NCBI GenBank assembly: GCA_020850535.1
Contig: JADZEM010000006.1
Location: 1 to 45,044 of the forward strand
From: Chloroflexota bacterium
Lineage (GTDB): Bacteria; Chloroflexota; UBA6077; JACCZL01
Direction of reading: 5' to 3'
Length of the DNA stretch: 45,044 bases
The notes under the pieces: generated by a model
What the model was told of the DNA's origin: nothing
Database searches by the model: none
The model's input: the letters and a program-made list of their open reading frames with translations, nothing else
Made by a program: the position numbers and the translations under genes
Shown here: positions 15,868 to 22,875 of the stretch, in pieces
Layout of the letters: every line of letters starts with the position of its first letter
Numbering within the stretch: position 1 is the first letter of the stretch

Positions 15868-15959
15868 TTCCTCGTGTAGCTTGCCCTGAGCTTGCCGAAT
15901 GGGGTCGGGCTGACACACCCCTCACATCCAGCATGGCAACGTACGAGCCTCCCAGCGTC

Positions 15960-16847
15960 CTATACGAGCTGGGAGATGGCCGCGTCGATCTCTTCGACCG
16001 TCGCGATGCCGTCGAACCGCTCCACCACAATGCCGTTGCGGTCCACGAAGAACATCCACGGCTCGCTGGGCAGCCTCCACTCGGTGACGGCGTCGGCCAG
16101 CACCTGGTTGCGCGGATCCTTGAAGATCTCGACGTGGACGAACGCCGCCCGATCCTGGTGACGCGGTCGGGCCTGCAGGAGCACGTTCAACTGTGGCGCA
16201 CAGGTGGCGCTGGTGCAATACCCAGGCGTCGCGAACAGGATCACGGTCGGCTTGCCGGCCGCCAGCACCTGATCCAGACTTGTTGTGTGCAGCTCGCAGG
16301 GCGGCGCGGCGCTGCAGAGATCGGCCGGGTCTTTCACGTCGGCCGGGGTCAGCGTCCTGGACCGGATCGCCGGGCTGCCAATCGTCGGCGCGCTGCCCGT
16401 CGCCTTGACCTCGAAGCCGGAGCGGATGACCCGCCGCTGGCCCTCGCGCTCCACCGTCGCCTCGATGCCCCAGCGTCCCGGCGCATCGAACTCGACCGGG
16501 GCCGTGTAGATGCCTTTGGCCTGCTGCTCGACCCAGCGAAACGTCGCCGGAGCCTCGGCGCGCTTGGTGCCCTCCGTGCCGTTCAGTTGATAGAAGCCGA
16601 GCGACACCTGGGCGTTGACGATCGGCTTGTTGCCCTCGTCGATGATCCCGATGGCGAATCGGTTGCGCCCGACCACCAGCTCAGAGGTCGCCATCACGAT
16701 GGTCGGACCGGCCGGCTTCGGTTTGGCGGCGGCCGTCGGCGGGGCCGGCGGTGGCGCGGCGCAGGCTGTCAGCGCCAGGCCGGCCGCTGCGAGCGGCACG
16801 CATTGCAGGAGGCGTCGGCGCGAGATCGCACGGTGATGTGTGCTCAT
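15960..16847 (-). CDS. thioredoxin-fold lipoprotein with CX4C motif
   Basis: A 295-residue exported protein. SRRRLLQ (10-16) is a twin-arginine-like motif, and LALTAC places the lipidated Cys at 29, followed by an Ala/Pro-rich tether. Residues 47-150 form an Ig/beta-sandwich-like domain (FAIGIIDEGNKPIVNAQVSLGFY). Residues 185-295 are thioredoxin-like: TVILFATPGYCTSATCAP carries Cys211 and Cys216 in a CX4C rather than CXXC arrangement, and LPSEPWMFFVD gives the cis-Pro (263). CX4C is unusual for a reductase; a metallochaperone or SCO-like role is possible. Monocistronic on the minus strand. Confidence 0.75.
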   Translation of the reverse strand: MSTHHRAISRRRLLQCVPLAAAGLALTACAAPPPAPPTAAAKPKPAGPTIVMATSELVVGRNRFAIGIIDEGNKPIVNAQVSLGFYQLNGTEGTKRAEAPATFRWVEQQAKGIYTAPVEFDAPGRWGIEATVEREGQRRVIRSGFEVKATGSAPTIGSPAIRSRTLTPADVKDPADLCSAAPPCELHTTSLDQVLAAGKPTVILFATPGYCTSATCAPQLNVLLQARPRHQDRAAFVHVEIFKDPRNQVLADAVTEWRLPSEPWMFFVDRNGIVVERFDGIATVEEIDAAISQLV

Positions 16848-16931
16848 GGTTCACCCGAGAGTACGCGCAGCGCCCTGCGGACGGATGTCCTACGCTGCTG
16901 AAGATAGCCGCCGACACGGCTCGCGCGACAC

Positions 16932-16937
16932 TACCAT
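16932..16937 (+). promoter_or_regulatory. -10 box of a leaderless transcript
   Basis: TACCAT, then six bases (ACACCC), then the ATG at 16944. No ribosome site is visible. Confidence 0.4.
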
Positions 16938-16943
16938 ACACCC

Positions 16944-17291
16944 ATGTCCTCAGAGCAGTTCGCAGAGCAGGTGTACGCCCTGGTGCGTCTGGTGCCGCCC
17001 GGACGGGTCACCACCTACGGGACCATCGGGCAGGTACTCGGGCGATTCCGGAGCGCACGGCTGGTCGGCTGGGCCATGCGCCACTGTCCGGACGATGTGC
17101 CAGCCCATCGCGTGGTCAACGCCCAGGGCGTGCTCAGCGGCGGCTGGGCGTTCGGGCACCCGAGCGTGCAGCGGGCGCTGCTCGAAGACGAGGGCGTGCG
17201 TTTCACGGGGCCAGTGCAGTGCGAGCTGGCGAGACACCGCTGGCCCACCGACGACGAGGCCGCGCAGCTCGACCGGCCGGCCGATCCGTGA
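16944..17291 (+). CDS. alkyltransferase-like protein (ATL), MGMT DNA-binding homologue
   Basis: A 115-residue protein equal to the DNA-binding domain of O6-alkylguanine-DNA alkyltransferase. The usual PCHRV active site reads PAHRV (53-57), so Ala54 replaces the alkyl-accepting Cys. PGRVTTYGTIGQVLG (19-33) holds the nucleotide-flipping Tyr25, and RSARLVGWAMR (37-47) is the recognition helix with the Arg finger. ATL proteins bind O6-alkylguanine and hand the lesion to nucleotide excision repair. This is a natural family, not a broken gene. The C-terminal 15 residues are acidic and divergent. Leaderless start as noted for its promoter. Confidence 0.88.
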   Translation: MSSEQFAEQVYALVRLVPPGRVTTYGTIGQVLGRFRSARLVGWAMRHCPDDVPAHRVVNAQGVLSGGWAFGHPSVQRALLEDEGVRFTGPVQCELARHRWPTDDEAAQLDRPADP

Positions 17292-17369
17292 TGCGCTCGT
17301 GGCGACGACATCGGAGCGGGCTAGCTGTTGGCTGCGTAACATAAGCGACACCGCACTGTCGCGAGATCG

Positions 17370-17391
17370 TTCTGGAAACACGTTCCCAGAA
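17370..17391. promoter_or_regulatory. 22-bp imperfect palindrome, possible operator
   Basis: TTCTGGAAAC-AC-GTTCCCAGAA has 10-bp arms with 9 matches. It lies about 60 bp upstream of the glycosidase -10 box. A regulator site is inference; no regulator gene is adjacent. Confidence 0.4.
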
Positions 17392-17428
17392 TCGGCCCGA
17401 CCAGCGTTTTCTGACGAGTCGACGTGCG

Positions 17429-17434
17429 TATCAT
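17429..17434 (+). promoter_or_regulatory. -10 box of the glycosidase gene
   Basis: TATCAT 15 bases before the GTG start at 17450, with a GGAGG ribosome site at about 17441. Confidence 0.5.
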
Positions 17435-17449
17435 CCTCTCGGAGGCCCT

Positions 17450-18661
17450 GTGAAGAACGTTGCGCCTGCACTCGCCGCCTTGCTGGCCGGAGCCGCGCTG
17501 TTCGCGGCGCCGATCAGCCAGGCCGCCCCGCCGCCGGCGAGCGAATCGGTCCAGCAAGTGCAGCCGGTAGCATCGCCGGCCCCCGCCCGGCCGGCCGCGT
17601 CGATCACCTCGCCGTTCCGCGCGAAAAGCCCGGAATACGGGATGAACATCTTCGTGTGGGGCAACCCGACGACGACGGATCGTGACCTCAGTCGCGTCCG
17701 CGACGCCGGATTCACCTGGCAGAAGACGTTGTTCAAGTGGCGCGACATCGAGCCGGTGCGCGGCCAGTACGACTGGGGCGAGGCCGACCGCGTCGTGCGG
17801 GCGTCGAAGGCCGCCGGGGTGAAGATCATCGCCCGGCTGGACTTCCAGCCCGACTGGGCGCGGGCCGACCGCGCGCACAATGGCCCGCCCGACAACTACG
17901 ACGATTTCCGACGCTTCGTCGGCGAGCTGGCGAGCCGGTACAGCGCGAACTCCGAGATCGGGCCGCTCCAGGCGATCGAGGTCTGGAACGAGCCGAACCT
18001 CGCGCGCGAGTGGGGCAACCAGCCGCTCACGCAGGCCTCGGCCGGCGAGTACGTGCAGTTGCTCAAGGCCGCCTATGAGGCCACCAAGGCCGTCGATCCG
18101 AGTATCGCCATCGTGACGGCGGGCCTCTCCCCGACGGGCTGGAACGACGAGACGGCCCGTCCGGACGACATCTACCTCCAGTGGATGTACGACGCCGGCG
18201 CAAAGGCGTACTTCGACGTGCTCGGCGCGCATGGCCCGGGCTTCAAGGCCCCACCGAACATCAGCCCAGACGAGGCCGCCACCAGCCCGCTCTGGGGCGG
18301 ACACCGCTCGTTCACCTTCCGGCGGGTCGAGGATCTCCGCCAGATCATGGTGGACAATGGCGACGCCAACAAGCAGATCTGGCTGCTGGAGTTCGGCTGG
18401 ACGACTGACGAGGTCAACCCGGCCTACGCCTGGCACCGCGTCACCCCCGACCAGCACGCCGAATACCTGGTGGCGGCCTACAAGTGGGCGCATCAGAACT
18501 GGTCGCCGTGGATCGGCGTGATGACGCTCTGGACGCTGCCTGACCCGCAGTGGGGACCGGAGCGCGAGGAGCTGTGGTGGGCCGTTGGCAACTCGGACGG
18601 CAGCGACCGGCCGGCGCTGACCCGCCTGCGCGCAGCCCGGCAGTCCGGCGAGCTTCCGTAG
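17450..18661 (+). CDS. secreted clan GH-A glycoside hydrolase-like protein
   Basis: A 403-residue exported protein. Residues 1-26 are a signal peptide (ALLAGAALFAAPISQA) followed by a Pro/Ala-rich linker to about 55. The rest is a TIM barrel: KWRDIEPVRGQYDW (96-109) is typical of GH39/GH5-like barrels, EVWNEPN gives the acid/base Glu181 after strand 4, and WLLEFGW gives the nucleophile Glu314 after strand 7. Both catalytic carboxylates are present, so it is probably active on a beta-linked glycan; substrate unknown. The GTG follows GGAGG by four bases. It is monocistronic, followed by a hairpin terminator. Confidence 0.82.
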   Translation: MKNVAPALAALLAGAALFAAPISQAAPPPASESVQQVQPVASPAPARPAASITSPFRAKSPEYGMNIFVWGNPTTTDRDLSRVRDAGFTWQKTLFKWRDIEPVRGQYDWGEADRVVRASKAAGVKIIARLDFQPDWARADRAHNGPPDNYDDFRRFVGELASRYSANSEIGPLQAIEVWNEPNLAREWGNQPLTQASAGEYVQLLKAAYEATKAVDPSIAIVTAGLSPTGWNDETARPDDIYLQWMYDAGAKAYFDVLGAHGPGFKAPPNISPDEAATSPLWGGHRSFTFRRVEDLRQIMVDNGDANKQIWLLEFGWTTDEVNPAYAWHRVTPDQHAEYLVAAYKWAHQNWSPWIGVMTLWTLPDPQWGPEREELWWAVGNSDGSDRPALTRLRAARQSGELP

Positions 18662-18698
18662 CGCAGCACCGTTCGACGTAGTCGGGCATCGACAACCC

Positions 18699-18734
18699 AA
18701 CGGCCCCGTTTCGTGCAGGCGAGCCGGGGCCGTT
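18699..18734 (+). terminator. hairpin terminator after the glycosidase gene
   Basis: AACGGCCCCG (18699-18708) pairs with CGGGGCCGTT (18725-18734) across a 16-nt loop. There is no long T tract, so efficiency is uncertain. Confidence 0.55.
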
Positions 18735-18795
18735 CTGCACCCTGACCACGTTGGCAGCATGCCCTCCGGAAGCCCGAGGCGGGCGGGGCATCACA

Positions 18796-19012
18796 CAGGG
18801 CGATTGCACGTTGAGCAGGTTGCGCAGCGCCGTCGGGGCTTGAAAGCCCCGCCTACCATCCTGCAGTCGCTTCGCGACGCTCCGGTCTCACCTGTTGCCG
18901 CTGCTCCCGGCGTCCGTCGCGCAGCGACGGAGTGAGTGTAGGCGGGGGTTTCAACCCCCGACGGCGCGTTGCATGGCGTTGCGGGAACATCAACGAACGT
19001 GCAATCGCCCTG
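18796..19012 (+). mobile_element. 217-bp MITE copy 1, with 10-bp target duplications
   Basis: Ends are CAGGGCGATTGCACGTT (18796-18812) and its exact inverse (18996-19012). The element is flanked by the perfect direct repeat GGGCATCACA at 18786-18795 and 19013-19022. Inside lie four hairpins: GGGGCTTGAAAGCCCC near 18836, GTCGC-TTC-GCGAC near 18866, CCGTCGC-GCA-GCGACGG near 18914, and GGGGGTTTCAACCCCC near 18944. There is no coding capacity. Copy 2, inverted, is at 24135-24351 with about a dozen mismatches and no length change. It ends 33 bp before the -10 box of the LysM gene. Confidence 0.92.
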
Positions 19013-19041
19013 GGGCATCACACCCGCCGGTATCACGAAGG

Positions 19042-19050
19042 TGCTACAAT
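19042..19050 (+). promoter_or_regulatory. extended -10 promoter of the LysM gene
   Basis: TGC-TACAAT, 33 bp beyond the MITE. A -35 element would lie in the short stretch between MITE and -10, so insertion may have set or altered the upstream promoter context. Confidence 0.5.
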
Positions 19051-19085
19051 CGGCCGGCGATCACCTTCCCCCGAGGCAGATCCTG

Positions 19086-19682
19086 GTGCGTTCCTACAGG
19101 CTGGCGGACGAGACGCTGGACGACGACGAGGATGGCTACCCGCGCGTGGTGTCGATCACGCCGGGGTCGCGATCCCGAGGGGGCGCAGGCCGCCGCGAGC
19201 CGTGGACACCCGGAGGCGCCGTGACGCCAGACTCGCCGCCGCGCGCCGCTGCGCCGCAAGCGCCACCCCTCCAGACGGGCCTGACCCGCGCTCACCGGTT
19301 GATGCTGCTCGGGTTCGGGGTGGTCTGCGCCGGCATGGTGCTCGGGATGGTGCTGGTGCGGATCTGGGACGACGCGAGCCGGGCCGTGGCAGCCCTTCCG
19401 CCGGAGGGCACGGCTGCACCAGCCCGCCCGGTGGCCACGGCGCCGGCGCCGCCTCCGGCAGAATCCGCACCGCCCCAGGCCGATCCCGCGGCCGGGCAGC
19501 CACAGCAGGGCGCGGTCACCACCGAGATCCGCGTGATTCAGCCGAACTACACGGTCGTGCCCGGCGACACGCTGAACAGCATCGCCCGGCGGCACGGCTC
19601 GTCGCTCGACGCGCTGGCGTCGATCAACAACCTGGAGAATCGCAACTCGCTGTCGGTCGGTCAGCGGCTGATCGTCCCGTAG
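19086..19682 (+). CDS. membrane-anchored LysM domain protein
   Basis: A 198-residue protein. Residues 1-72 are polar, acidic and then Pro/Ala-rich and presumably cytosolic; about 74-95 (LMLLGFGVVCAGMVLGMVLV) is one membrane helix; a Pro/Ala linker follows; the last 45 residues (YTVVPGDTLNSIARRHGSSLDALASINNL...LSVGQRLIVP) are a complete LysM motif that binds peptidoglycan or related glycans. The GTG at 19086 was chosen because GAGG lies about ten bases upstream and the TACAAT promoter lies just ahead. A longer reading would begin inside the MITE and precede the promoter. It sits before the beta-lactamase-fold gene, suggesting wall-related context. Confidence 0.8.
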   Translation: MRSYRLADETLDDDEDGYPRVVSITPGSRSRGGAGRREPWTPGGAVTPDSPPRAAAPQAPPLQTGLTRAHRLMLLGFGVVCAGMVLGMVLVRIWDDASRAVAALPPEGTAAPARPVATAPAPPPAESAPPQADPAAGQPQQGAVTTEIRVIQPNYTVVPGDTLNSIARRHGSSLDALASINNLENRNSLSVGQRLIVP

Positions 19683-19780
19683 GCGCAGGCGGCGGCGTCG
19701 TTCGCGTTGGGATGAATGTGCAATCCCAGGTTCTCACATTTGTGCGTCCTTCGTGACGTGACGAAACACCAGCCGCCGGC

Positions 19781-19786
19781 TATACT
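19781..19786 (+). promoter_or_regulatory. -10 box of the beta-lactamase-fold gene
   Basis: TATACT about 65 bp before the GTG at 19850; GTGACG (19754-19759 or 19758-19763) is a weak -35 candidate. Confidence 0.4.
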
Positions 19787-19849
19787 CGCTGTGCCTGCTG
19801 CAGCGTTCGCGCTGCCCGAGCCATGCTCGACAGCCCGGCCGGAGGTTCC

Positions 19850-21013
19850 GTGTCCCAATCGATAGCTCGCCGACGCGCGACCCGTGCGCGTCCGTCGGCC
19901 GACCGGGGCCCGGCAGCCGTGCCACGCGGCGCTGTCCCGAAGTCGTCATTCCGTCCAGGAAGCCGCCCGCCGCGCCACGGCCCGTTTTTCGGGTTGCGTG
20001 GCCGCTCCATCGCCGCCGCCCTGGCTGCGTACGTGCTGGTCGGCGCATTCATCGGCCTGGCCGGCTGGAAGCTCACCGAGACGGCCGTCGAGACGATGCA
20101 GTCGTCCGAGGTGGCCGCGGTGATGGCTCAGCCTGAGGTGGCTGCTGTCGCTGCGCCGCCGCCCGCTCCACGCGGGCCACACCTGGACGTCGCGCTGCTC
20201 AACCTGCTGGAGCGGCAGGCGCCGGCCAATGGGTTCGTGGGCCTCTACGTGCGGAATCTGACGACGGGCGCAGAGGCCAGCATCAATCCGAATCGGGTCT
20301 TCCCGGCGGCAAGCTTGTACAAGGTGCCGATCATGGTCGAGGCGATTCGACAGATCCGGCTGGGGCGGATCTCGGCGGATCAGACCTTTGTCGTGCAGAA
20401 GGCGCACTGGGTCGGCGGTTCGGGCGTGCTGCAGAGCCGCGTTGGGGACGCCATCGAGGTGCGCGAGCTGCTGCGCCTGCTGATCGCCGAAAGCGACAAC
20501 ATCGCGGCCATGATGTTGATCGACATTACGGGCCTGAACAACGTCAACCAGACCATGCGCGGCCTGGGCCTCAACGCCACCTCGCTGGCCGATTTCCGGG
20601 CGCAGAACGCCAACAACGGCCTCGGACCGTATGTCAGCAGCCCGCAGGACATGGCGATGCTGCTCGACACCATCGCGACCGGGCGGCTGGTCGATCAGCA
20701 GACGTCGGACGAAGCGCTGAAGCTGCTGTCGCTCAAGCAGGCCAGCGACCTGCTCGGCGAGGCGTTGCCCTGGGACGTCAAGGTGGCCCACAAGTGGGGC
20801 GAGATCCCCGGCGCGCGCCACGAGGCCGGGATCATTCTGACGCCGAAGTACAAGTACGTCATCGTGGTGATGACGGAGAGCGTCGATCCGCGCGGCTCAC
20901 CCAGCTACATCCGCGACCTGTCGAAGTCGGTCTACGACTTCTTCGAGCAGCAGACGATGGCGACTGCCGCCGCGCCCGCGCCTGCCTCCGGCGAAACGAC
21001 GGCCGGCCAGTAA
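19850..21013 (+). CDS. membrane-anchored serine beta-lactamase-fold protein (class A-like)
   Basis: A 387-residue protein with a basic cytosolic N-terminus (1-51), one membrane helix (52-72) and an outside catalytic domain. ASLYK gives Ser155 and Lys158 of the SxxK motif; AESDN gives Ser215-Asp216-Asn217; HKWG (314-317) takes the place of KTG. The ExxLN omega-loop glutamate needed for class A deacylation is not seen in the expected region (LADFRAQNANNGLGP). It may therefore be a wall peptidase or penicillin-binding relative rather than an efficient lactamase. The start GTG has GGAGG four bases upstream; an ATG at 19823 lacks a ribosome site. The protein ends in an Ala/Pro tail. Confidence 0.78.
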   Translation: MSQSIARRRATRARPSADRGPAAVPRGAVPKSSFRPGSRPPRHGPFFGLRGRSIAAALAAYVLVGAFIGLAGWKLTETAVETMQSSEVAAVMAQPEVAAVAAPPPAPRGPHLDVALLNLLERQAPANGFVGLYVRNLTTGAEASINPNRVFPAASLYKVPIMVEAIRQIRLGRISADQTFVVQKAHWVGGSGVLQSRVGDAIEVRELLRLLIAESDNIAAMMLIDITGLNNVNQTMRGLGLNATSLADFRAQNANNGLGPYVSSPQDMAMLLDTIATGRLVDQQTSDEALKLLSLKQASDLLGEALPWDVKVAHKWGEIPGARHEAGIILTPKYKYVIVVMTESVDPRGSPSYIRDLSKSVYDFFEQQTMATAAAPAPASGETTAGQ

Positions 21014-21085
21014 GTCTCGCGCGGCACACGGCACCGTGCGCGTGACGGTCGGCGGGCCAGACGTCGGGCGTCAACCCGATGCCGG

Positions 21086-21571
21086 CTACACGTACGGGTT
21101 GCCGACCGTCGCCTGCACGATTTCCAGCACTTCTGTCACGTCGAACGGCTTGCCCAGCAGGTAGGCCAGTTTCTTCCGCTCGCCGGCCGGCAGAATCTGC
21201 GTAAACGCCGAGATCACGACGATCGGGATGTCGCGGGTGCGCGGGTCCGCCTTGAGGCTTGCCAGCACCTCGTGACCGTCGCTCCCTGGCAGCGCGAGAT
21301 CGAGCGTGATCAGGTCTGGCTGATGCTCCCGGGCCAGCGCGACGGCCGTCTGCCCATCCAGCGCCGGGATGGCGCGGTAGCCGCGATCTTCGAGCAGATC
21401 GACCAGCAGACTGCTGACCGATTCGTCGTCCTCGACGACCAGCACACGCTTCGCGGAACGGGTTGTCCGCCGGGAGCGGCCGGCGACCGTGGATGAATCG
21501 CTCGTGTGCGCGTCCCGCGAGTCAGCGCTCTGGCTGTCCGCCTGCCCGGTGCGCCGCTGGTCGTGCTCCAC
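21086..21571 (-). CDS. single-domain response regulator receiver protein
   Basis: A CheY-like receiver of about 120 residues behind a polar, Ser/Thr/Arg-rich N-terminal tail of about 40. RVLVVEDDE holds the acidic metal-binding pair; LITLDLALPG carries the phosphoacceptor Asp (residue 91 from this start); VVISAF supplies the Ser switch; LLGKPFD has the conserved Lys (141). No output domain is present, so it acts by protein contact or as a phosphate relay. No histidine kinase is nearby. The start is uncertain: this GTG has GAGG eight bases upstream, while longer readings begin at 21595 (GTG) or 21667, nine bases from the tRNA-Leu gene. Confidence 0.85.
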   Translation of the reverse strand: MEHDQRRTGQADSQSADSRDAHTSDSSTVAGRSRRTTRSAKRVLVVEDDESVSSLLVDLLEDRGYRAIPALDGQTAVALAREHQPDLITLDLALPGSDGHEVLASLKADPRTRDIPIVVISAFTQILPAGERKKLAYLLGKPFDVTEVLEIVQATVGNPYV

Positions 21572-21675
21572 GCTTCCTGCCTCGCCGAGATTCACCGATC
21601 CGCCGCCCGCCAGCCAGGTGGCTGCCTGACGAGCGGCCCGGTCGCGCGTGATCCCGCACGGGAGCACTCCGGTAC

Positions 21676-21761
21676 TGGTGCCGAAGGGGGGACTCGAACC
21701 CCCATGAGTGTTACCTCAACGGTGTTTGAGACCGTCGCGTCTGCCATTCCGCCACTTCGGC
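21676..21761 (-). tRNA. tRNA-Leu (anticodon CAA)
   Basis: Minus-strand cloverleaf of 86 nt with encoded CCA. The acceptor stem is GCCGAAG/CTTCGGC; the D arm starts TGGCGGAATGGCAGACGC; the anticodon stem ACGGT/ACCGT encloses loop CTCAAAC, giving CAA; a long variable arm (TTGAGGTAACACTCA) marks a class II tRNA; the T arm is GGGGGTTCGAGTCCCCC. It reads UUG codons. Confidence 0.96.
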
Positions 21762-21770
21762 CTGAGGTCT

Positions 21771-21776
21771 ATTGTA
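21771..21776 (-). promoter_or_regulatory. -10 box of tRNA-Leu
   Basis: The minus strand reads TACAAT nine bases ahead of the first tRNA base. Confidence 0.5.
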
Positions 21777-21818
21777 CTGGAGCGGCCGCCTCCGTGCGCG
21801 ATACTCCATCGGCCGTTC

Positions 21819-22004
21819 TCAGGACACCCCGTCAGCTTCGTCCGTACTGTCGTCGTCATCTTCATCGTCGTCGTGGCGGCTCCTTCGGCCGGTCCACATG
21901 ATGACGAGGTAGGCCAGCCCGAGACCCACGGCTACCATCAGGACTTCATCCCAGCCGCCTTCATGGAGCAGCAAGAGCAGCGGCGTGGGCACGCTATCGA
22001 GCAT
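21819..22004 (-). CDS. small membrane protein with acidic tail (61 aa)
   Basis: A 61-residue frame with one strong hydrophobic helix (about 18-37, WDEVLMVAVGLGLAYLVIMW), a short basic stop-transfer segment TGRRSRH, and an extremely acidic tail HDDDEDDDDSTDEADGVS. It overlaps the end of the metallo-hydrolase gene by 11 bases, which supports translational coupling and argues that it is real. No family is recognised. The acidic tail could bind cations or basic proteins; this is speculation. Confidence 0.6.
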   Translation of the reverse strand: MLDSVPTPLLLLLHEGGWDEVLMVAVGLGLAYLVIMWTGRRSRHDDDEDDDDSTDEADGVS

Positions 22005-22815
22005 GGTGGGCGGCCAGGTCCGTCAGGCTCCAGCGCTCGTCGTCAACCCGAGCGCGGCCCTCGTCCTCCAGCTTGAACAGGTGGGCCTGCAGGTTCCGGC
22101 CGGCGTGGCCGTGGAGCGCGGGCGCAAGGCCAGGATAGATCCGTTCCACCATAGCTGGGATGAGCGCAACGCCGTGCGCGAGGGCGTCCAGTACCTGCCG
22201 CTCGCGCTCGGCTCGATGCTCGATGTACTCGGCCAGCTTGCCGGGGCCGTCTGCGACGACCGGTCCGTGCCCTGGATAGAGCACCATCGGCGTCAGATCG
22301 GCCAGCAGTTGGAGCGAGGTGAGCGAGGCCGCCAGCTCGCCCTGTCCCGGCCCGACCACCAGGCTCCCTGTCCCGGCGACGAGGTCGCCCGTGAACACGC
22401 AGCGCTCCGGTTCGAGCAGGAAACAGACGTGATCCCAGGTGTGCCCGGGTGTGTGGAGCGCCGTCAGCGAGGCATCCGCGAACTCCATCCGCGTGCCGTG
22501 CCCGAGCGGATGATCGACGCCCGGCAGGTCCGGGTGGCCGGCAATCGGCATCCCGAGCCGCTCGCGGAGGCGGCGAGCGGCCGGCAGATGATCGTCGTGA
22601 TGGTGGGTGACCAGCGCGATGGCCGGCTTGCCCAGGCGTCGGAGGTTCTCGACAATCGCTTCGACGTGCTCGGGGAGGTCCGGACCGGGATCGATCACCG
22701 CCACCTCGGCCCGACCGACCAGGTAGGTGTTGGTGCCGGTCAGCGTCATGGGCGACGGATTGGGGGCCAGCACGCGCGCCACCAGCGGCGACAACTGCTC
22801 GGCGTCACCGGCCAT
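21994..22815 (-). CDS. metallo-beta-lactamase superfamily hydrolase (LACTB2-like)
   Basis: A 273-residue soluble hydrolase. THHHDDH (about 70-76) is the zinc-binding HxHxDH motif; ALHTPGHTWDHVCFLL gives the next His; FTGDLVAGTGS gives the bridging Asp; VLYPGHGPVV gives the last His. A C-terminal winged-helix-like segment (REGION after ERERQVLDAL, with GRNLQAHLFKLEDEGR) is typical of the LACTB2/hydroxyacyl-hydrolase subgroup; LACTB2 itself is a ribonuclease. The ATG at 22815 has GGAGGA nine bases upstream; a TTG two codons earlier is too close to that site. It lies 60 bp after the Nudix gene in a minus-strand cluster. Confidence 0.87.
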   Translation of the reverse strand: MAGDAEQLSPLVARVLAPNPSPMTLTGTNTYLVGRAEVAVIDPGPDLPEHVEAIVENLRRLGKPAIALVTHHHDDHLPAARRLRERLGMPIAGHPDLPGVDHPLGHGTRMEFADASLTALHTPGHTWDHVCFLLEPERCVFTGDLVAGTGSLVVGPGQGELAASLTSLQLLADLTPMVLYPGHGPVVADGPGKLAEYIEHRAERERQVLDALAHGVALIPAMVERIYPGLAPALHGHAGRNLQAHLFKLEDEGRARVDDERWSLTDLAAHHAR

Positions 22816-22875
22816 CGTCAACAGTCCTCCAGGTCTGACGGCGTCCGACAGGGCGATGCGCCGCCACGATTCGGC

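Noticed and set aside
15749-15955. Possible short gene between the lipoprotein and thioredoxin-fold genes.
   Set aside because: Only nested inverted repeats are visible; short frames lack ribosome sites and families.
18932-19756. Open frame crossing the MITE and the LysM gene in another frame.
   Set aside because: Translation has no recognisable fold, and the LysM frame in the same interval is clearly coding.
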